A stretch of 64,000 nucleotides of DNA from Paralichthys olivaceus (taxonomy: Eukaryota; Chordata; Actinopteri; Pleuronectiformes; Paralichthyidae): positions 17,146,458 through 17,210,457 of the forward strand of contig NC_091096.1 in assembly GCF_024713975.1 (NCBI RefSeq), given 5' to 3'. This document shows positions 42,080 to 54,965 of this stretch, piece after piece. The position numbers and the translations under genes were made by a program. The notes under the pieces are model-generated. The model worked only from the letters and a program-made list of their open reading frames with translations. It made no database searches and was not told where the DNA came from. Every line of letters starts with the position of its first letter. Positions within the stretch are counted from its first letter, which is position 1.

Positions 42080-43560
42080 AACAGCTGCACAAAGGAGTTT
42101 GAAGGCTCACCTTACCCTGCAGCTCTGTAGCACCTCCACATCGGAATAAACTCTTATAGAATAAAGAATTCAAACCAGCAACCTTTTATTAACCTATTGA
42201 ACACTAACTGCAGATTGCTGCTCTGAAACCTTTCCGCTCGCTCAAGATCAACAACATCCTCTGTGATAGCTGAGGAACTGACTGCTTTCCTTGGCATCAT
42301 GACATACACAGGCAGATATTTTTAGGCTGTCCTGTATGAATTAGACAGTGTTCAGTGTTCTCTCTGTGGGGCAGTTCAGATCTACCTGATTCTTGGGTTG
42401 CTATTAGCCCTTCTAATAAAGGCCAGATTGTGGGAAAACTGGTTGTTAATGTGACCCGGCTGTGGCTTGCTGACAGACGTTCCCACCAGCGGTGTAGGAC
42501 AGAGGTTGCTCCATTTTCCTATCCACAGGAAAAATGCTATCAGCTCCCTTCAGTGCTGCAGACTCTTTACTTTGCCTTGTTTTCCCCAGAGAGGTTTAAT
42601 AGCCTTCTATCTTACTCTTGACATCAGTTGTGAAATTCAATGACTCCGTTTTCAATCAGGAGTCCATTCACTGCGTCTGTGGCAGAATGGTAACAGCAAA
42701 CTCAACTTTGCAGAAGTGGAAACAAAAATCCAGTCATATGTCTGGATAGAGCTGAAAGTGACGAATGGGGATTGTGTTTTTTATCATGCAGACTATCTCA
42801 GAGGTCTCAGGTTTTAAGGGACATGTGCACTCTTGGTCACGTTTTTCAGCATCTTTTTTTAACTCTGTATACGTCAGGTTCGATTGACAAAAAAGTTACA
42901 AACTAATCTAGCGGCAGATTAATTTTGATTTTTGTGCTGATTTTGTTTCTTTGGTATCAGTGGATCAAGTAATGTGATTGTAAAAAGAATCATCATCCAA
43001 GCATTTTTTTCTAGTTAACTCGTATGTGTTATTTGTAGATACTGTGGGGTCTTAATATGAGCAAAAGAAGCTCTGATAACCTCACCCTTTGAATAAAATA
43101 TATTATAATAAACTTTTTTCTATAACTTAATTTATATAACACAGTTAAAGTTACAAAGTGTTTAACAGAAAAATCAGTTTGTAAAACAGTTCACAAACAA
43201 AATTAAAAACTGCACATATGTCAAACATCCAGTACTTTGTGGTACAAAAGTCGAAAGAAGGGATTTCTGATCTCAATACTGTTTTACAGTTTTGAGTGCT
43301 CTGACAGCTGTGATCTGGGAATAACCAGACCACAGCTGGAGGTACCACCAAATGGCGGACAATCCAGATGTTTTTCCCATGAGTTTTTTTCCAGAGCTGA
43401 AAGGCGAGTGTATGTTGTAGATTGATTCATCCAGTGACTCGTTACTCTAAATGAATGAATGCTTGTGTCTGAATGTGTAAAGTGACGACTCATCCCTGAC
43501 ACATCCACCACAAAAAAAATTGTTCAGTTAATTTTGTCTTGTTGCATGTGACCTTTAAAT
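42080..43560. other. Gene desert
   Basis: No gene, RNA or clear repeat recognised. Confidence 0.45.
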
Positions 43561-43584
43561 ATGATATATACCATCGTACCCTGT

Positions 43585-43805
43585 GTGGAACCATCCATCC
43601 AGATCCATCCATTATCTTTAGCGCTTATCCTTTGAGGCAAGGGTGTACCCCTATTTTTTATAAGATATTTGATCTGCAGATCTTCTGGTTCATGGACAGC
43701 CGCCTCCTCATGAGGGGACTGTCGGGCCTTAGCGGAGGTATGCGCTCTCGTTCATGTTTTACTTTTGAACACCTATTAGACACTGATAATTACTATGTAC
43801 AATAA
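43585..43805 (-). repeat. SINE-like repeat copy, minus orientation
   Basis: The block at 43677-43800 is an inverted counterpart of 47600-47715. Shared, oppositely oriented segments include the cgcctcctcatgagggga block and the aacacctattagacactgata block. Immediately left of it, 43600-43650 carries ccatccattatctttagcgc, a piece of another common fish repeat. The copy is diverged and truncated. Confidence 0.6.
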
Positions 43806-45674
43806 TAACAATAATAAAAATATACTTTTACATTATAGTTACTCAACTGAGTAATATACTATAATAACCACATGGACCAAAATTCATATTAATGCATAGT
43901 TGCAACTGCAGGCTTGTGTTTTTTTTTTTTTTAATAGAAAAGCTCTAACCTGCGTTCATTATTCAGTAACTCTTGATGGTTGTCCTGAGGCATTGTGGGA
44001 ATTAAAGCTCATGAAGAAGTTGGCAAAGAAAGTCGTGATTAATGTTATAACAACTAAAAAATGTTTTTCTTGTGAGTTGAAACCACTCGCATAATTTGTC
44101 AAATTACTTCGGACAAATTTCATGCCGCTCTCTGCAGCACCGCACTCTATCTCAAACAGCAGATCCCTTCCACCTAAATCACATTACAAAGCCTCTAATT
44201 GGCATCCAGCTCTGGGCCCTAAAACTTCAGACACACCAGGAGCGTGGAACATGCCTGTCTCTGTGGTCCTCTGTTAATGGAACAAGCTTGTCTGCATGAG
44301 ACCAGTTAATTTGAGCCGCTGCATGATAATTTCTTTTGGGTCTGTTTGGTGCCAGGCCAGCAGGTGAGGACTACACAGCCAGAGCATCCTGCCCCATTAT
44401 CCAGACAGGACCTCGACTCTGGTTCCCACAACATTTTTCTAATAATTTGGCTCAGAACTCCCTTCAAACAGACAGGTATAGATTTCATTTTTTAAGAAAC
44501 AGTTACCATTTCCAGACATTTTACTACTGATAGAGAAAACAGGCAGCTGAGAAGTCTATTTAAACTTTTGAGTACATTCTGAAAGTTTGCAGAATTTCAG
44601 CAGCAGTTGTACAGAGAAAAGGAAAAACTATGCGACAAATGCCATCAGCTGGAAGCAAACTCTCCACTCGTACACAACACACGATACAGTTTGTGCTGAG
44701 CTGAGGGGGAGACAGAAAGTCGGTGAACCTCATCAACATCACTCAGCGTTGTGCTACAGACCTGAAACTGTGTAGTGGAGCTGGGGCTCAAGCTCACAGT
44801 GGGACATGCGTGAAGATAATCAGCTCAATAAAACTGCGTTTGCCTTTCACACTGTTGTATACTGGGACTGTGTAGGGACACAATGTCCTGTTTTTGTGTT
44901 TTTATGATTCTCTCCTCTAGATAAATACTGTCAGGGGAATGCTGGAGAATGAACATAAGCCTGTATCTCTATAGGAGTTTCTTTTCTTTGAAGAGACAAG
45001 AAGAGATGAAATGATGTTTATTCCAGGGTTCATCAGAGGGAAACTGAAGTTTAGAAGAAGTTGTTTTCATGTTTCTGGACAGTCCTATATTTATCTGGCC
45101 TCTGCAAAATATAAATCTGCAGCAAAGTTTGAAAGTAGAAAGTAAACTTAGTGACATATAAGGAAAAAACAAATACAAGTAAATGAAATAAATGTTTTAT
45201 AAAATAACAGATAATGAAAAACTAACAAATTGTGGAGTTTCATCCACATCATAATCTTCAATAGCAGATCTACCTCACTCCTGCTTCAATTATATGTTTT
45301 CACATGACTGAAATTTCTCAGGTCGCGTGATAATAACTGAACAGTCTCCATGACAACTGAGCAAACTGCATCTCTTGATGAAGGCCCTGAGATGTGGTTG
45401 AAAGCTAGGGTAAAATTAGTTAATTAGTTAGTGCAGGTGAAGTTTGTCGAATTGCAGTTTCAAGATCAAAAATTATAGCCGTGCGTCACCAGTTTGAAAT
45501 GTGATGTCGCACAGTGTGACAGACACATTTCAAAAGACAACAGTGACAGCAGTTGGTTTAATACCCACAGATTGAACAGACCTGCTGCTCCCAGTCACAT
45601 CTACGATGAATGAACCTTCAATCTCTGAATGGATGTATTTTTCACAGTATGTACGGATGATGTATCAATGGACA
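43806..45674. other. Gene desert
   Basis: No gene recognised; open frames are short. A poly-T run lies at 43918-43932. Confidence 0.45.
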
Positions 45675-45765
45675 AATAACTTTAAAGGTCCAGTGTTTGA
45701 GATTTAGGTTTGGCAGAAACAAAATATAAAATAATCCTATGTACAAGCTGTAGTTTTCATATCAA
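45675..45765 (+). repeat. Short teleost repeat fragment (aaaggtccagtgt type)
   Basis: The start, aaaggtccagtgtttgagat, and the following ggcagaaacaaaatataa match the head of a very common percomorph repeat as I recall it (taaaggtccagtgtgtagga, then ggcagaaatggaatataat). The rest of the element is absent. Confidence 0.5.
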
Positions 45766-45994
45766 TTTTCATCTTTCTTTCTTTTTTAATTTGCATTTGC
45801 ATTTAAATGGATTACGTCATATTGATTTAATATTACAAAGGAATCGTTGTAAATGAGAGTGTGTCAAGCAGGTCACACGGCACCGCAGTATTACTACAGT
45901 CTGTTCAAGGTAATCACTTTCTATAGACCAGTCCTTCGGACGAACTGATGTTGAAAAGTGAAGATTCAGCCCCTGCTGTGGGGGATTTATTTCC

Positions 45995-46020
45995 TGTGTG
46001 TGTGTGTGTGTGTGTGTGTG
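45995..46020. repeat. (TG)n microsatellite
   Basis: About 26 bp of TG alternation. Confidence 0.93.
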
Positions 46021-47590
46021 CCTGCATATGTGTGTGCACTAAAAAACATCATGTCCATGTCAATGTGCATCTCTGAACAAAAAAGGAGAAAAAGCCCAAC
46101 AGTGTAATTTGTCAAATAATTTTTACAATCAAGTCTATTTAAAGTTATTGAATTAGCTCTGGCCAGACACACTGTCTTGACACAGAGGAGAATCATTTCA
46201 CAGAATTATTTTTGGAGAAAGTTTTTAATATAATGGAGAGCAAATAACCATCAGCAGTCGATGCAGCAGATGATGGCAGGAGGACTGAAAACGGTGCAGC
46301 GAAGCCAAAATGAAACTTCTGGATGTTACCCACATAAGAATAAGTACAAATGGAAAAAAAGAAAAAGCCTGCAGTGAGTGCTCGAGGCTGCCAAGGTGCC
46401 ACTTGATGTCTAAAAATTTTGAAAGCAGGCAGTTTTTTTTTTTCCAGCTGAAGTTGAGATTGTTGGATCAGTGTTTTTTTGTCTTAGATTTTATTTACTT
46501 TGTTCGCTGTGGTCCTGTGAGTTAACTGCATATAATGATTATCATAAACATATGAGCACAAAGGCCCTCTCAGAGTCTTTAAAACAAACTGCAGTTATTT
46601 GATTATACAGCAGCAGACTAGATTTTATAATTACACATACAACAGAAATGAGAAATAACGTTTTGCTGGACTACACTGTATATTTGCACTCCGCAGTTCT
46701 GATCCAGATGACACCACATGTGAGATGCCCCGACCTGGAACAATATTTTTTGGGTTTCCTGATTTTTTGTGACGAAAAATATTTTAATTCTCAGAAACTA
46801 ATTTTATCCATGAAAATACTGAACAAGTAACTTTGGCAAGGTTCTATTTATATGTTTTGCATTAGGCCCACAGCGGAAACTAACAATATTGGCTTCCCCC
46901 AATTTTGTAAATTACATGGCAGTATGTTCAAGGTCTTAAATCTAAATTTGGTTGTCGTTGGCTTAGGTGAACATATTTTGGCAGAACAAATTGTAATAGT
47001 TTGTTTCATGAATAAGCTTTTTCAGGACACGGTGCCATGGGAGCAGAGACGAGTATACGCTCCCTGTGTGGGCAACCACAGGATGGGACAACGGTCTGAA
47101 GGTTTTATATGGACCAGTTAAATCAGTGTATGAAGAGCTTTATATCCACTGAGGAGTTGATCCACCAGTATTTCAGTTTTATTCGCTCTTATTTATTATA
47201 AAACATCGGACCAACACAATCAATAATCTATAGTACTGTTACTTGCCAAGAAAACCAAACCAGATCTTTTTAGCACTGGTCTCCGTGCTGGTCCAAAACC
47301 TTGGGCCAGACTGAAACGCTTTTATGGCTATTGGATGGATATGAAATCTGCTTAACAATCATGGCTGCCTCAGGATGAAATGTGATAACTTAATACTTCA
47401 TACTTTTTTTCAGATGCCATCATCAAGTCAAAACTTTCATTTATCCAACATTTGTTTGAAACTAAATACCTGGAAAACAACTTGAATTCCCATCAGCCCC
47501 AACTGCTTTTAGGTTTTGTGCAAAATGATATAGTCAACTGAGTTACTATGACTATATTATAGTTACTCATTTGAGAATATAACATATATA
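46021..47590. other. Gene desert
   Basis: No gene or clear repeat recognised. Confidence 0.45.
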
Positions 47591-47599
47591 CAGAATATA

Positions 47600-47975
47600 T
47601 ATTTATACATAATAAGTATTAGTGTCTAATAGGTGTTTAGTCCTTCCCAAAAAATGTACTAGAATGGCTCACAGTAGAGTCCACTCTTCAGCCAAAGTCC
47701 AACGGTCCCCTCATGAGGAGGCGGGTCGTCCACAAACCAGACGATCGGCAGGTCGATCCCTGTCTCCCTTATTCCACATGCCAAAGTGTCCTTGAGCAAG
47801 ATACTGAACCCCAAATTGCCCATGACGGCTGTGCCAGCAGTGAATGAGTGATGTGTGAAAAAAGAAAGTGCTGCACATAGATGCAATGTATGAATGGGTG
47901 TGAATGGTTCAACAGAAAAACTGTACTGTCCTCATCAATACTAGAAAAGCACCATAAAAGTGAAGACCATTTATC
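47600..47975 (+). repeat. tRNA-derived SINE-like repeat, plus orientation
   Basis: From the left it shows an A-box-like tggctcacagtagag (47664-47678), a gcgggtcgtccac block, and a B-box-like caggtcgatccct (47749-47761). Next come ccaaagtgtccttgagcaag, ctgaaccccaaattgcccat and a tail ending in ctagaaaagcaccataaaag. This is the order of a widespread percomorph SINE-type repeat. Its left part is the inverted counterpart of 43677-43800. Confidence 0.65.
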
Positions 47976-48040
47976 ATTTATGAAACCACATTTAAATTCA
48001 CTAGATCCAGATTTCTATTTATTTAGCAAAATACCCTATC
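47976..48040 (+). repeat. Fragment of the CCGCCAAGG-family repeat
   Basis: The cacatttaaattcactagat block and the following ccagatttctattt match the inner part of the repeat at 9810-10105. It directly abuts the SINE-like copy, so one probably inserted beside or into the other. Confidence 0.45.
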
Positions 48041-49545
48041 TTGCAACGTTAAATAAAACATAACCTCTGAGGCGCAGCTAATTAAAGACAAACAATGTTA
48101 TGAGAGCAACGGGAACTTACAAAACCTGTGAAAAAAGTCTATAAGACTTTGGAACAATTCTGGAAGAAAGAAAATCTGCTGAATGTGGCGTTAAAAAGAA
48201 TATACACACTTGGCGAGCATCAGCCCCTGCTCAAATGTTTCCAAATTTTGCATTTTATTACAGCCGGCCAAGAGCTTACTGAGCACACTCAATCTCTCTC
48301 ACTGGGAGGTTAAAAGGTCGTGCAGATGATAATTTATTCTTGTACATCATCATTTTCAAACTGTCACTTTTTAAGCTATGGCACATCAGGATCCTGTTCT
48401 GCAAGAGTGATTCCTCATCTGGCCCGGCATTCTTCTTCCTGTTTATGGTAGAACAGTGCTGCACCTCAAGTCAGTGGTCTCCTCAGGCTTGTAAGTTGCA
48501 CCTGACCACTCCTCCCATCTGCCTGACCCCGTCTGTCTCCAGCTTGTCCCCTGGTTGGATCGGCCCACCCTCCTCCTGCCTCAGCTCTGCCGCCGGACAC
48601 GTCCAGATCTCGCCTGGGAGGAAGTGGAATGTTTTTACTGGGAAGTTTGGGATTAGACGACCATTGCAGGATTTTCATTCCATCTTTCAGTAGTTGCACT
48701 CCAAAGGAAGCGCCCCCCCCCACCCCATTTTTTTCTTAAGTAAGCCATCGCCAGTTGGGATTAATGAGCTCCATCCCATGCAGAAAGAGCAAACTGGACT
48801 CTGTGTCCAAGAACTGCAGTACAGATTGTCCATGACCGAACGAGAAAGAAACACTCTCTTCTCATGCTGCCCAGTGATTAACTGACATAAAACAATTTAG
48901 TGGTGAATTATAGTTCTCCTGCATTAATCAGTGAAATCGGATCTGCCATCATTTGTCTGTTTAGGTCTGTGTAACCCTGTTATTTCTGTTACAGATTTGA
49001 CTCCTGTCAATGATAGTGCTGGATATGGAGGTGTGAACATCCCCGTGCAGATGCTATCTCCAGTTACTGCAGCTTACGGGTATTATCCAATATTCGAACA
49101 CACACTTTGTAATCTACCCCTGAGCTCATTCACGGCTCCCTTATCATGCAGGCAGCGCTGAATGCATGCGAGTGTGTGACAGAGAAAGATGGACATTTCT
49201 TTTTCCATGCAGGAGAACCCCCTGAGGAACTTCCTGTATTTTTGTAACCCAGATGAGAAGCTGTTGATAACACGAGTGTGTGGGCGCCAGCGGGAAAGGT
49301 GACATTAGCGACAACCTCGGAGGAAGAGGAAGTCAATCAGCAGAGTGAGAGGGAGCGGGACAATAGAATGACATGAGAGGAAAGCCAAGTGGGAGTATGA
49401 TACACATGTGAGGTGTCTCTGTCTGCAGGTCAGAGGGAATGCGGGGTCGCGTCCACACGTGCATGCACATGTGCCGAATTGGGCATGGCGTGTGGTTGTG
49501 TATTTAAGAGCATTTGCATGTGTGCGTGTGTTTGAGTGCATGCGA
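48041..49545. other. Gene desert
   Basis: No gene recognised. The open frames at 48340-48723 on both strands have no domain. The G/C-homopolymer stretch at 48712-48724 and the TG-rich stretch after 49500 are low-complexity. Confidence 0.45.
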
Positions 49546-49568
49546 GTGTGTGTGTGTGTGTGTGTGTG
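49546..49568. repeat. (TG)n microsatellite
   Basis: About 23 bp of TG alternation. Confidence 0.93.
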
Positions 49569-50869
49569 GGATCGCACAATTGTCTGTTCCGCACCTGGCC
49601 AGGCCTGAAGTGAGTCAGCAGTGGGGAGAGGTTAAGCTCCGTACGCCGTCACTCTGCTCAAAGTTGTGTTAACCTTTAAGACTACACTGTGGGCTCCTGT
49701 TCATCCTGTGAGGGAAGCTCTCTGAATGTCATCTATTGTTCCAGCCGTCATCAAAATCAAATTGAAAATGTGTGAATGAGGTCTCTCTCGGGAAACCATT
49801 CAGCAAGTCTAAGTGAATTGTAAGGGCATTCTGGTCACTGTGACTTACCCTCAAAGTGTTGCTCTTATAACACTCAGATTCAGGCTATTGTCATTTTTAC
49901 TGGAGACTTTCTCGTAGACTGCAGTCAAACTGGACGGAACCAAAGATCACAGGTTTTGATCCGCTGCAGTTTGTCTCACACTTTCAAAGTTGATTCAAAT
50001 AAATGTTAATAAGAAGAATTTGTTACACGATATAAGGGTTAGGCCAGATAACATTTCATACAGAAAAGAAAGTTAGTGAAAGGCATTTTCATTTGTACCC
50101 GTAAAATCTCTAGGTTTATTATTTTCCATAAGTTCAAGAAGTATAAGGAGGATGAGACTGACGGTTTAAATCATTTGTTAAAAAATTGTATTGCCTTTGA
50201 ATTCACTGTCTGGCCAAAAGTTACCACAAAGCAAAAACCCAATGAAAGCATAAATGAATGTCGCTGAGGGTCTAGTCATATAAGTGCATTTATTTGAAAG
50301 GACCTGAATATTTCCCAGCTAACATGAGTGAAACGGGACAAGTCAATTAACTGGACGACACTACAGTATGACTGTATTTCAGTATTTCAGAATTTATATA
50401 AAGTAGACAATGAATGCCAAGAGCAATTTTAAAGTATTCAAGACAAAGAAAGTAACAAAAAGAATGACTTGCCCAGAAGAGGTAAAACTTTTATTTACTT
50501 TAGTATTTTAACATTTTTACAACATGCCAATAACATGTGACTTTAAGGTTTGCTGATCAGCTGGTTGGTTGTCCTTGGTCCAAACTGCAAAATCTCAAAT
50601 TCTAGGGATTACAGTGGAGTTTTATACACACATTTATTATCAATGTATCCTGATTTGATTAGATTTTTTCTTAAATCAATGTCAGCCCAACTGGGCAAAT
50701 CTTCCTTGAGTCTTTGATGACCCCTTCACTTTCCTTCTAGCGCCACAATGAGGTTTGCCTTTGTGTTTTTGAGTGAGTTGTCTTGACACCTGGAATATGG
50801 CTTGAATATTAGAATAAGCTAAACATCCATTAACATTTTATATTAATCTCAATACATTTAACATCAATT
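49569..50869. other. Gene desert
   Basis: No gene or clear repeat recognised. Confidence 0.45.
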
Positions 50870-51150
50870 AGACACCATAGCGTGAATATAAAGATGGACA
50901 ACATGTCTCCACTTCCTAATACTATCCAGAAATCAAGCCAGATATCCCGGATACGAACGCTGCCATCTAACAATGGAACCAGTCTGTGCAGTCGTGATCA
51001 AGGGATGGAGCTGAGGAATCGAGGTCCAGTTGATACACTCTCACGACCAATCGCTGGTCAGTCTCAGATGTCAATTACGACATCTCACCCTGTTTTCATG
51101 CCATCAATTAACTAATAACTAACCAAACATATCGGAAAAATAAACACTGC
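50870..51150 (+). repeat. Teleost interspersed repeat, copy 1 of 2
   Basis: Shared landmarks with 54735-54965, in the same order and orientation: a ggacaacatgtctccact-type block, a ggagctgaggaatcg-type block, then ggtcagtctcagatgtcaat, acgacatctcaccc, and atcaattaactaataactaa. This looks like a repeat of unknown class that is frequent in percomorph genomes. The short open frame at 50882-51115 lies wholly inside it and is not a gene. Confidence 0.55.
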
Positions 51151-54100
51151 AGTCCTTTGAATGCAGGGCCAGGATTGAACATCGGGCGTAAAGCTGAGAG
51201 GATCTCTGCTCTGTTCAGTCTGATGTTTCTACATCATGTCAGCAAAAAGATTTCCCTGGAAGAACAAAGCCTCTGATGTGACGCATGCTTTCCTGTAAAA
51301 TCAGTGACATCACATCAACTGGCAAAAGCAGTAATTCTTCACCTGAAAAAACAGCATTTCAAACAGACAGTGAACATGAGAGTCTGCTTTTTCTTTTTCA
51401 TGTGGCCATTCCGTTTCTCTAGACTCAGCGGGGAGGAAGTGATAAAGTAGTTGCAAAGATGACTACATCAAAAGCCTCTGACCTGCTCGAACAGACCGCA
51501 CACGTGATGAAGGAACAGGAGCTGGGGGTGAAAAATTATTAGAGAGATGAGGTTGGTGAAAGATGAGCTGGATGTTTTGTATTATGGTTACTAGCAGGAG
51601 GAAAAGTCTGAGGAGAAAGGCCTCTATGGAAACCTTCTTAATGCTGTTACTGTGGGAAAGATGATTCACACCAGATGGACTAGAGAGTTCTTTTCTACTG
51701 TGGCTTCTACTTTTACTCCGACCACTGCGTTGAGGTTTTGTGGTTGGAGACTGGTGGGCCCATGTTAAAAAGTGTAGCCCGCCAACAAAAATATCTGGCC
51801 CACCTCATCATTTTGATCATGAATTATTTTTATTTCATCATATCGGACTGACACAGACATTCACGGATGCACTTGATGGCAACAACTCTGATAGAATCAT
51901 TTCCTCTTCAGCACAGTGTTCGTCTTCTAGCAGGATTACAGCCTTTTATTTGGAAAACTTAACAAACCATCAGAGGTTCGAAGTAGCTCATGTGTGGTTT
52001 TTCGGGCTCTTGTTCGGCTGCTGGTTCAGAGAAAAAACATACCATTGAAATTTGTGGCGTCTGGGCTTTCATATGATATCGCGTGTTGTTAGCATGAAGT
52101 AGCATGATCATCAGTACCTAATTTTTGGAGATGTACAGTTTTGACATGCTGATTGCCGTGTTGTTGTAACTGTGTTTTGTTTGGTCGAAAATGGTCATGG
52201 GCGTTTAGCCAAGTTTCTATCTATTTGAATGAGGTATATAGCAAGTATATTTTGACAAAGTTTGATTTCGTATAAGTTAATGCGTTGTGTTTCGTCGGTG
52301 TGTTTAATGTCCAGAGGGGCGTCTGCACATTTCTGGATTAGAGAGACTTACTTGCCAACCCCCGTCCTCTTTTCCACCCTCAAACTAAAAGTGTTCCTTG
52401 TGAATATCAAGCTTTTTATGGCCTTCAAAGTGTATTATATAAGAAATAAGATAGCAAACCAAAGTACATTTCAGACTATAGATGACAGACATCTAAAGGC
52501 AACTTTTAAACATGGTGGTGAGCCTACAAGGATACATAGACGTCACATTTAACACAATTTAAATGAGGGTGTGTCAAAAACAGAACAGTAAGTGAATGAT
52601 GAAGCCGCCTTTGCCTTCTGGGAGTGTGCACATAGATGTTTCACAAAGATAGTGAGGTCAAGATGAATGGAAAATAGGAAAGAAGACGCCCACTCACCTA
52701 CTATATTGCACATACTGCCCATAATTCCCAGCTACGCCCGTCAAGTGCACACCAAAGACAATCAAGTCCTCCTTGCTGCCAATGAAACTGTTCATTTGCA
52801 GGGTGAGAACAGGTCTTGGCTTTGCTTGGCTTGAGGTAAGTCGAAGCATCATAAATTCAATTTTGAAATAACAGAATTCAGGATATCCTGTGGTTAACCA
52901 CCGAGGCACAGACATCCGATTGTCTAACCAAAAGGAGAACCCACGCCTGTAGTGCTGTCGTCACTGATAGATGGAATATGGATGTGTGAATGGATTTTAT
53001 GAAAACAAGAATGACTCCAGATGCCCTCTGCCGTAAGGAAAATCACTTATTTAACTTGCTGAGTTAATTAAAGATAGCGTTTGCGTGGAAAGTCTGTACT
53101 CAAATTCTGCAGAAACCTTTGGTGATTTGGAACATTTAGCTTAGTACATCAATAAAAGCCAATACCTTGTATATTATGATGCATCTCAAACCATTACACA
53201 GCACAAATGATTCATTAAAAAATGGGTGTGTGTGGACATATGTTTGTGTCATGACCTGAGCTGAAACCAGCCACTGTTGTGATTCGGGGCGAAACTTAAA
53301 AAAGGCTCGACTACACAATGAAGACATCCTTGGAGATGGCCTGTGTTTACCGTAGGGTTGTCAGGGAGTCCTCCACAGTCAGGCAATAAGGAAAGGGATT
53401 ATTTGTTTTGGCTGTGGAAAAAGGCTCTAATCAGATCACTGACATGTGATCGCTTTTGTTTCTCCACACCACCCAGCTCCCTCCATCTGAGCACAGTTTC
53501 TGTTCACCTTTCACCTCCTCGTCTAGGGTCTTCCCGTTTCTGTGTGCAAAACAGTTTGTGAAACAGGTTGTGAAACGTGTCTGAGTGAGCAGTTCGATGC
53601 GGTGAGTGAAAGTGTGAATGATTAATATCCCTTTGAATGTATTTGCTGTTCATCAATCACGACAAAATGGATTGAAATGTCTGTCTTCATACACACTCCA
53701 AAAATAAACCTTTAACAAATGTCTCACTCACTTGACAGGCCCCAACTTGACAGGCTGCATGCGTAATTTTTTTTTTCTCTCTTTCATTCACTTTTCCATT
53801 GTTTTCCCTGCTACCCGGCGTGTGAAAAAAAGGAGTGCGAGATATAGTAGATCGCTCAGGTTGGGGGGAATTGTCAAGTCTAATTGCCACGTCGTCTGCC
53901 TTATCTGATCTCGCAAGGCTGTTATTGTAATGAAACACCAGTGGAGATGAGCAAAGAAAGGTGAAGATTACACACAGTGAGTCATTCATAGCACAATCCA
54001 TCCCTTCTTCGCTCTGGGTTTTCCACACTCCCAGTGCAGAAAGTATAGCGGGGCATGTGAGGGCTGGATGTGGGCCGCCGGAAAGGGTGTTTCAGGAGAG

Positions 54101-54489
54101 CTGAGGTAACCGCTCTGATAAGTGATGCATCTCTGCCCTGCATTGTGCATTGTGCTTTGACATGACAACCTCATTGTGAGGCAGCAGAAGAGTTGAGAAA
54201 CAACAGGATGATTATTTTCTGGAAACGTCAAGTTCCAGCCTGTCGATACTTTAACGTGAGGAAGATGTAAGCCGGTGAGGATTTCAATATGTCCTCAAGT
54301 GACAATAATTATTAATGAATATGTTATTTCATGAAGTCAGTTTTCAGTCATGCTACTCATTTGGCTTTGACTTAGACAAGGCCTTAATGCACGCTGGTAT
54401 TACCCTAATTTTTTATTTAGAGGCAAACCCTGTGAGATCTTGAATAATAGTGCTGCCTGTTAGTGCCACGGGTGCAGTCAGTATTTCAG
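51151..54489. other. Gene desert
   Basis: No gene recognised. The stretch 53840-54220, with few simple repeats and several homeobox- and GATA-type motifs, is noted separately as a possible conserved element. Confidence 0.45.
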
Positions 54490-54710
54490 ATTTATATTGC
54501 CGCCAACAAGGAGGTTGTATTACCTGTTTGTTATTTGTCTGACGGATCGGTTGAAATTAGAACCTTTTAAATTTTAGTGTGGATTCAGTTAAAGAGGCTG
54601 ATCCACATCTTTTCCACTTTCCTTATTATTGCAAGATTTTTAGACATTATATCAGGAAATAATTTATGGATCATGGTGAAAAAAAATCCAGACAGGATTG
54701 TGGAGTAGAT
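54490..54710 (-). repeat. Teleost interspersed repeat (CCGCCAAGG family)
   Basis: Begins with gccgccaacaaggaggttgt, the family's terminal motif in a well-preserved form, then ttacctgtttgtt. Further in is aggaaataatttatggatca, the counterpart of agggaataattaatggatct in the 6020-6250 copy. Both are in the same orientation, opposite to 9810-10105. Confidence 0.6.
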
Positions 54711-54734
54711 ATCTTAATGTTTGTACAATTTGTT

Positions 54735-54965
54735 TGCACATGTTCAAACCACAGACTGTATTTAAAGGACAATGCATCTCCACATACCTTGATCCAGAGA
54801 TGATGCTGGAGCCGGAGTCTGGAGTGATCAGGGGTTTCAAGCTCCAATGAATACAAACACTCAACCCATCATGAGTCAGTCTCAGCTGTTAGTCATGACA
54901 TCTACCCCCATTATTATTGCATCAAAACTAATCAAAACCAAACTTAACCCAAAAATTAACAATTG
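54735..54965 (+). repeat. Teleost interspersed repeat, copy 2 of 2
   Basis: Second copy of the repeat at 50870-51150, with aaaggacaatgcatctccac, gatgctggagccggagtctg, gagtcagtctcagctgttag and gtcatgacatctaccc in the same order. The copies are well diverged, so the insertions are old. Confidence 0.55.

Noticed and set aside
48340..48723. Overlapping frames on both strands (117 and 85 codons)
   Set aside because: Driven by a locally C/G-rich stretch; no motif recognised on either strand.
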